Source of the DNA: Verrucomicrobiota bacterium
GTDB lineage: Bacteria; Verrucomicrobiota; Verrucomicrobiia; Opitutales; Opitutaceae
Reading direction: 5' to 3'
NCBI GenBank assembly: GCA_023457715.1
Contig: JAEWKR010000021.1
Location: 62,001-126,000, forward strand
DNA length: 64,000 bases
Below are positions 62,043-64,000 of the stretch, in pieces. Every line of letters starts with the position of its first letter. Position 1 is the stretch's first letter. Position numbers and translations under genes: made by a program. Below the pieces are notes generated by a model. It searched no databases. It was not told the origin of the DNA and worked only from the letters and a program-made list of their open reading frames with translations.

Positions 62043-64000
62043 CTAGATGATCGGCACATTTTCGCGGGAGCGTGCGCTTGCGCCCGATGCGGCCAAGCCG
62101 TCGGCGCCGGCCGTGAGGGGACGCTCGGAGGCGTTGGGGGCAGCGTCGCCGCGCGGCACCGGCACCACGACGCGGATCGATGTGCCCCGTCCCGGCTCGC
62201 TGTCCACCACGAGCGTGCCGCCCAGCCGTTTGACGCGGGTGCGGATGCCGCGCAGGCCGAGGTGGCCCGCGCGACCGTGAAGGACTTCCTTGGGCTGGAA
62301 CCCGACGCCATCATCCTCGATCGTGAGCGCGACCGCGTCGGCCCGGTATTCGAGGCGGAGGAAGATCCGGTGCGCCTGGGCATGGCGGAAGGCATTGGTC
62401 GTGGCCTCCTGCGCGATGCGCAGCAGGTTGTGATTGGCCGTGCGATCGAGCGGTACGGGCGTGCCCCCGACTTCCACGCCGACACTGATGTCCCCGGCGT
62501 GAATATAGGTGGTGAGGTTGCGCAATGCCGCCGCGAGGTCGGTGCCCTCGAGCAAGGGCGACTCCATGTCCCAGACGGCGTGCTGCACCTCCTGGCGGGC
62601 ATAGGACACCATGTTGCGCACCACGTTGAGCCGGGCGCGCAGACCGCCGTCCATCGCCGGGCTCTTCAGCGTGGTGTCGAGCTGGAGAATGGCACCGGTC
62701 AACCCCTGTTGGACGCTGTCGTGAATCTCGTTCGCCAGGCGATCGCGCTCGGCCAGCGTGGCGGCCCGGCGCGTTTCCTCGCCGAGCTTGACCATGGTCG
62801 CCTCGAGTTCGTGGGTGCGGCGCGCCACCACTTCCTCCAATTCGCGGTTGCGCCGGCGTTCGAGGTAGCTCGTCCAGCGCGTGATGCCGATGACGCCGAG
62901 CAGGAAAACGGAGCCGAAGGCCAGGTACGCCGGCAAGGTGCGATGCCACGGCGGCAGGATCTCGAACTCCAGCGTGGAGGGGGCCGCGGCGCCTCCCTGC
63001 GCGGGGGTCACGCGAACCTGCAGTCGATAGGGTCCCTCGCGCAGGCGCCGGAAGCTGAGCAGCGACCCGTCCATGGCCGCCCAGGGCTCGTGTTCGTCGA
63101 GGCGATACTCGTACGCCGGCGAGCGCCGCCAGGCATCCGTGCCCGAGAAGAAGCGAAAGCTGAGACTGTTCTTCGCGTACGGAAAGCGGAGCGACTGCCG
63201 GGTGGTCGCGCCGGAGGCCAGCAATTCGTCGCTGCGCTGCAGGTCCACGATCGACACCAGCGTCGGCACGGCGGCGCGCGGCGTCGGGATCCAGGTCGGT
63301 TCGACGTGGTAGAGGGACCGCTCCGACGACACCCAGACATCATCGCCGGGCAGGATGCGCACCACCGGGTACCGATCGTTCACGAGGTCGAAGCTGCTGG
63401 CGTCCATGTCATAGCCGGACGGCGAGGGCGCGAACCGCACGAGACCTTCGTTATGCACCGCCCAGATCACACCCTTGCCATCCTGCTGCACCCGCGTGAC
63501 CCAGTAGGGGGACCGATTCAACAGCCGCTGAAGATCGGGCGCCTCGGTCCAGTCGCCGGTTCTCTCGTCGAAGAAGCGGTGGGGCTCCTCGTGCAGGCCG
63601 CTCAGGACCACGCGCTGCCCGACCGACCCGATGTTCACCCACGAGCCTTTCGTCCAGGTCTCATTGGGCGTCACGTCGAGGTGAAGGCCGGCCGGGCTGC
63701 GGGAGAGTCGCGCGACGCCGTCGCCGCCCATTTCCATCCAGACCGAATCGCCCACGCGATGGACGATGGCCGGGTTGGTCGCGCCGGGAATCCGCGGGAC
63801 CGCATCCTTCCAGACGCCGTCCCGGCACTCGAGAAACGCGATCTCGGCGCGGCCGATGAGATAACAGTGATTCTCGTCGACCATCACGAGGTGCGCCAGG
63901 TTGCGCACGGTCGGCATGGGGCGCAGTGCGCCGTCGCCCTCGACGGAAAAGAGTTCGTAGCCATTGCCGACCAGCATGCGGCCGCCGGCCGACGCCAGCG
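62043..64000 (-). CDS. Two-component-regulator-propeller sensor kinase, C-terminal part
   Basis: The gene runs off the right edge; the frame is open to base 64000, reading LASAGGRMLVGNGYELFSV without a start. The visible ~650 residues are: propeller blades (ligand_binding-type: ENHCYLIGRAEIAFLE, VWAVHNEGLVRFAPS, DVWVSSERSLYHVEP), a Y_Y_Y domain (YAKNSLSFRFFSGTDAW, YEYRLDEHEPW), one membrane helix (about 60 residues later: YLAFGSVFLLGVIGITRW), a HisKA_3 segment with His in RLANEIHDSVQQG and an HATPase with HLGLRGIRTRVK. Such propeller kinases usually sense oligosaccharides. Its partner is the NarL regulator 3 nt downstream. Confidence 0.9.
   Translation of the reverse strand, partial: LASAGGRMLVGNGYELFSVEGDGALRPMPTVRNLAHLVMVDENHCYLIGRAEIAFLECRDGVWKDAVPRIPGATNPAIVHRVGDSVWMEMGGDGVARLSRSPAGLHLDVTPNETWTKGSWVNIGSVGQRVVLSGLHEEPHRFFDERTGDWTEAPDLQRLLNRSPYWVTRVQQDGKGVIWAVHNEGLVRFAPSPSGYDMDASSFDLVNDRYPVVRILPGDDVWVSSERSLYHVEPTWIPTPRAAVPTLVSIVDLQRSDELLASGATTRQSLRFPYAKNSLSFRFFSGTDAWRRSPAYEYRLDEHEPWAAMDGSLLSFRRLREGPYRLQVRVTPAQGGAAAPSTLEFEILPPWHRTLPAYLAFGSVFLLGVIGITRWTSYLERRRNRELEEVVARRTHELEATMVKLGEETRRAATLAERDRLANEIHDSVQQGLTGAILQLDTTLKSPAMDGGLRARLNVVRNMVSYARQEVQHAVWDMESPLLEGTDLAAALRNLTTYIHAGDISVGVEVGGTPVPLDRTANHNLLRIAQEATTNAFRHAQAHRIFLRLEYRADAVALTIEDDGVGFQPKEVLHGRAGHLGLRGIRTRVKRLGGTLVVDSEPGRGTSIRVVVPVPRGDAAPNASERPLTAGADGLAASGASARSRENVPII

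Noticed and set aside
1..64000. tRNA, rRNA, riboswitch or integrase/attachment sites
   Set aside because: None could be seen by reading; short or divergent RNA genes cannot be excluded without a covariance-model search.

Overview
The window is GC-rich, gene-dense DNA that most likely comes from a Verrucomicrobiota bacterium of the Opitutaceae type. The evidence is a VPDSG-type C-terminal sorting signal next to an exosortase, a TonB-dependent receptor that carries the SPFEV motif near its mature N-terminus, ASPIC/UnbV and FG-GAP proteins, very large secreted Ig-repeat proteins, and polysaccharide-degrading enzymes. The affiliation is inferred from gene content, not from a marker gene. No rRNA, tRNA, CRISPR array, transposase or integrase was seen.

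Region 1 (1-7.1 kb): the 3' end of an asparagine-synthase-type amidotransferase, a secreted beta-helix protein and a 1681-residue secreted Ig/FN3 protein. Region 2 (7.3-19.7 kb) is an exosortase locus on the plus strand: a YdcF/ElyC-like membrane protein, an outer-membrane barrel, exosortase, the TPR lipoprotein PrsT, two tandem substrates ending in LPDSG and VPDDG signals, histidine kinase PrsK, a polysaccharide-export lipoprotein and the sigma-54 activator PrsR. Region 3 (19.8-28.4 kb): a large HYR/SdrD-B surface protein on the minus strand, a third substrate with a VPD tail, an unusual HD-domain fusion, a small unknown protein and a receiver protein.

Region 4 (28.4-46.7 kb): a metallo-hydrolase pair, several sensor kinases and receivers (two of them apparently damaged by frameshifts), and degradative enzymes (GH44, GH127, carboxylesterase). 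Region 5 (43.9-57.1 kb): a TonB-dependent receptor flanked on each side by an FG-GAP plus TPR gene pair. Region 6 (57.4-64 kb): a GH5-ricin glycosidase, two helical-repeat envelope proteins, and a NarL-type two-component pair running off the window.

The most striking observation is regulatory. Four intergenic regions (before 13664, 14658, 24597 and 27592) share the same arrangement: a distal CTTACA box, a second CTTA/TTA-type box (in three of them the right arm of a TAA-N19-TTA dyad) ending 27-28 nt before a -24/-12 sigma-54-like element. Three of these genes are exosortase substrates, and the locus encodes its own sigma-54 activator (PrsR) and kinase (PrsK). I infer a PrsK/PrsR regulon that also takes in the unknown 27592 gene.
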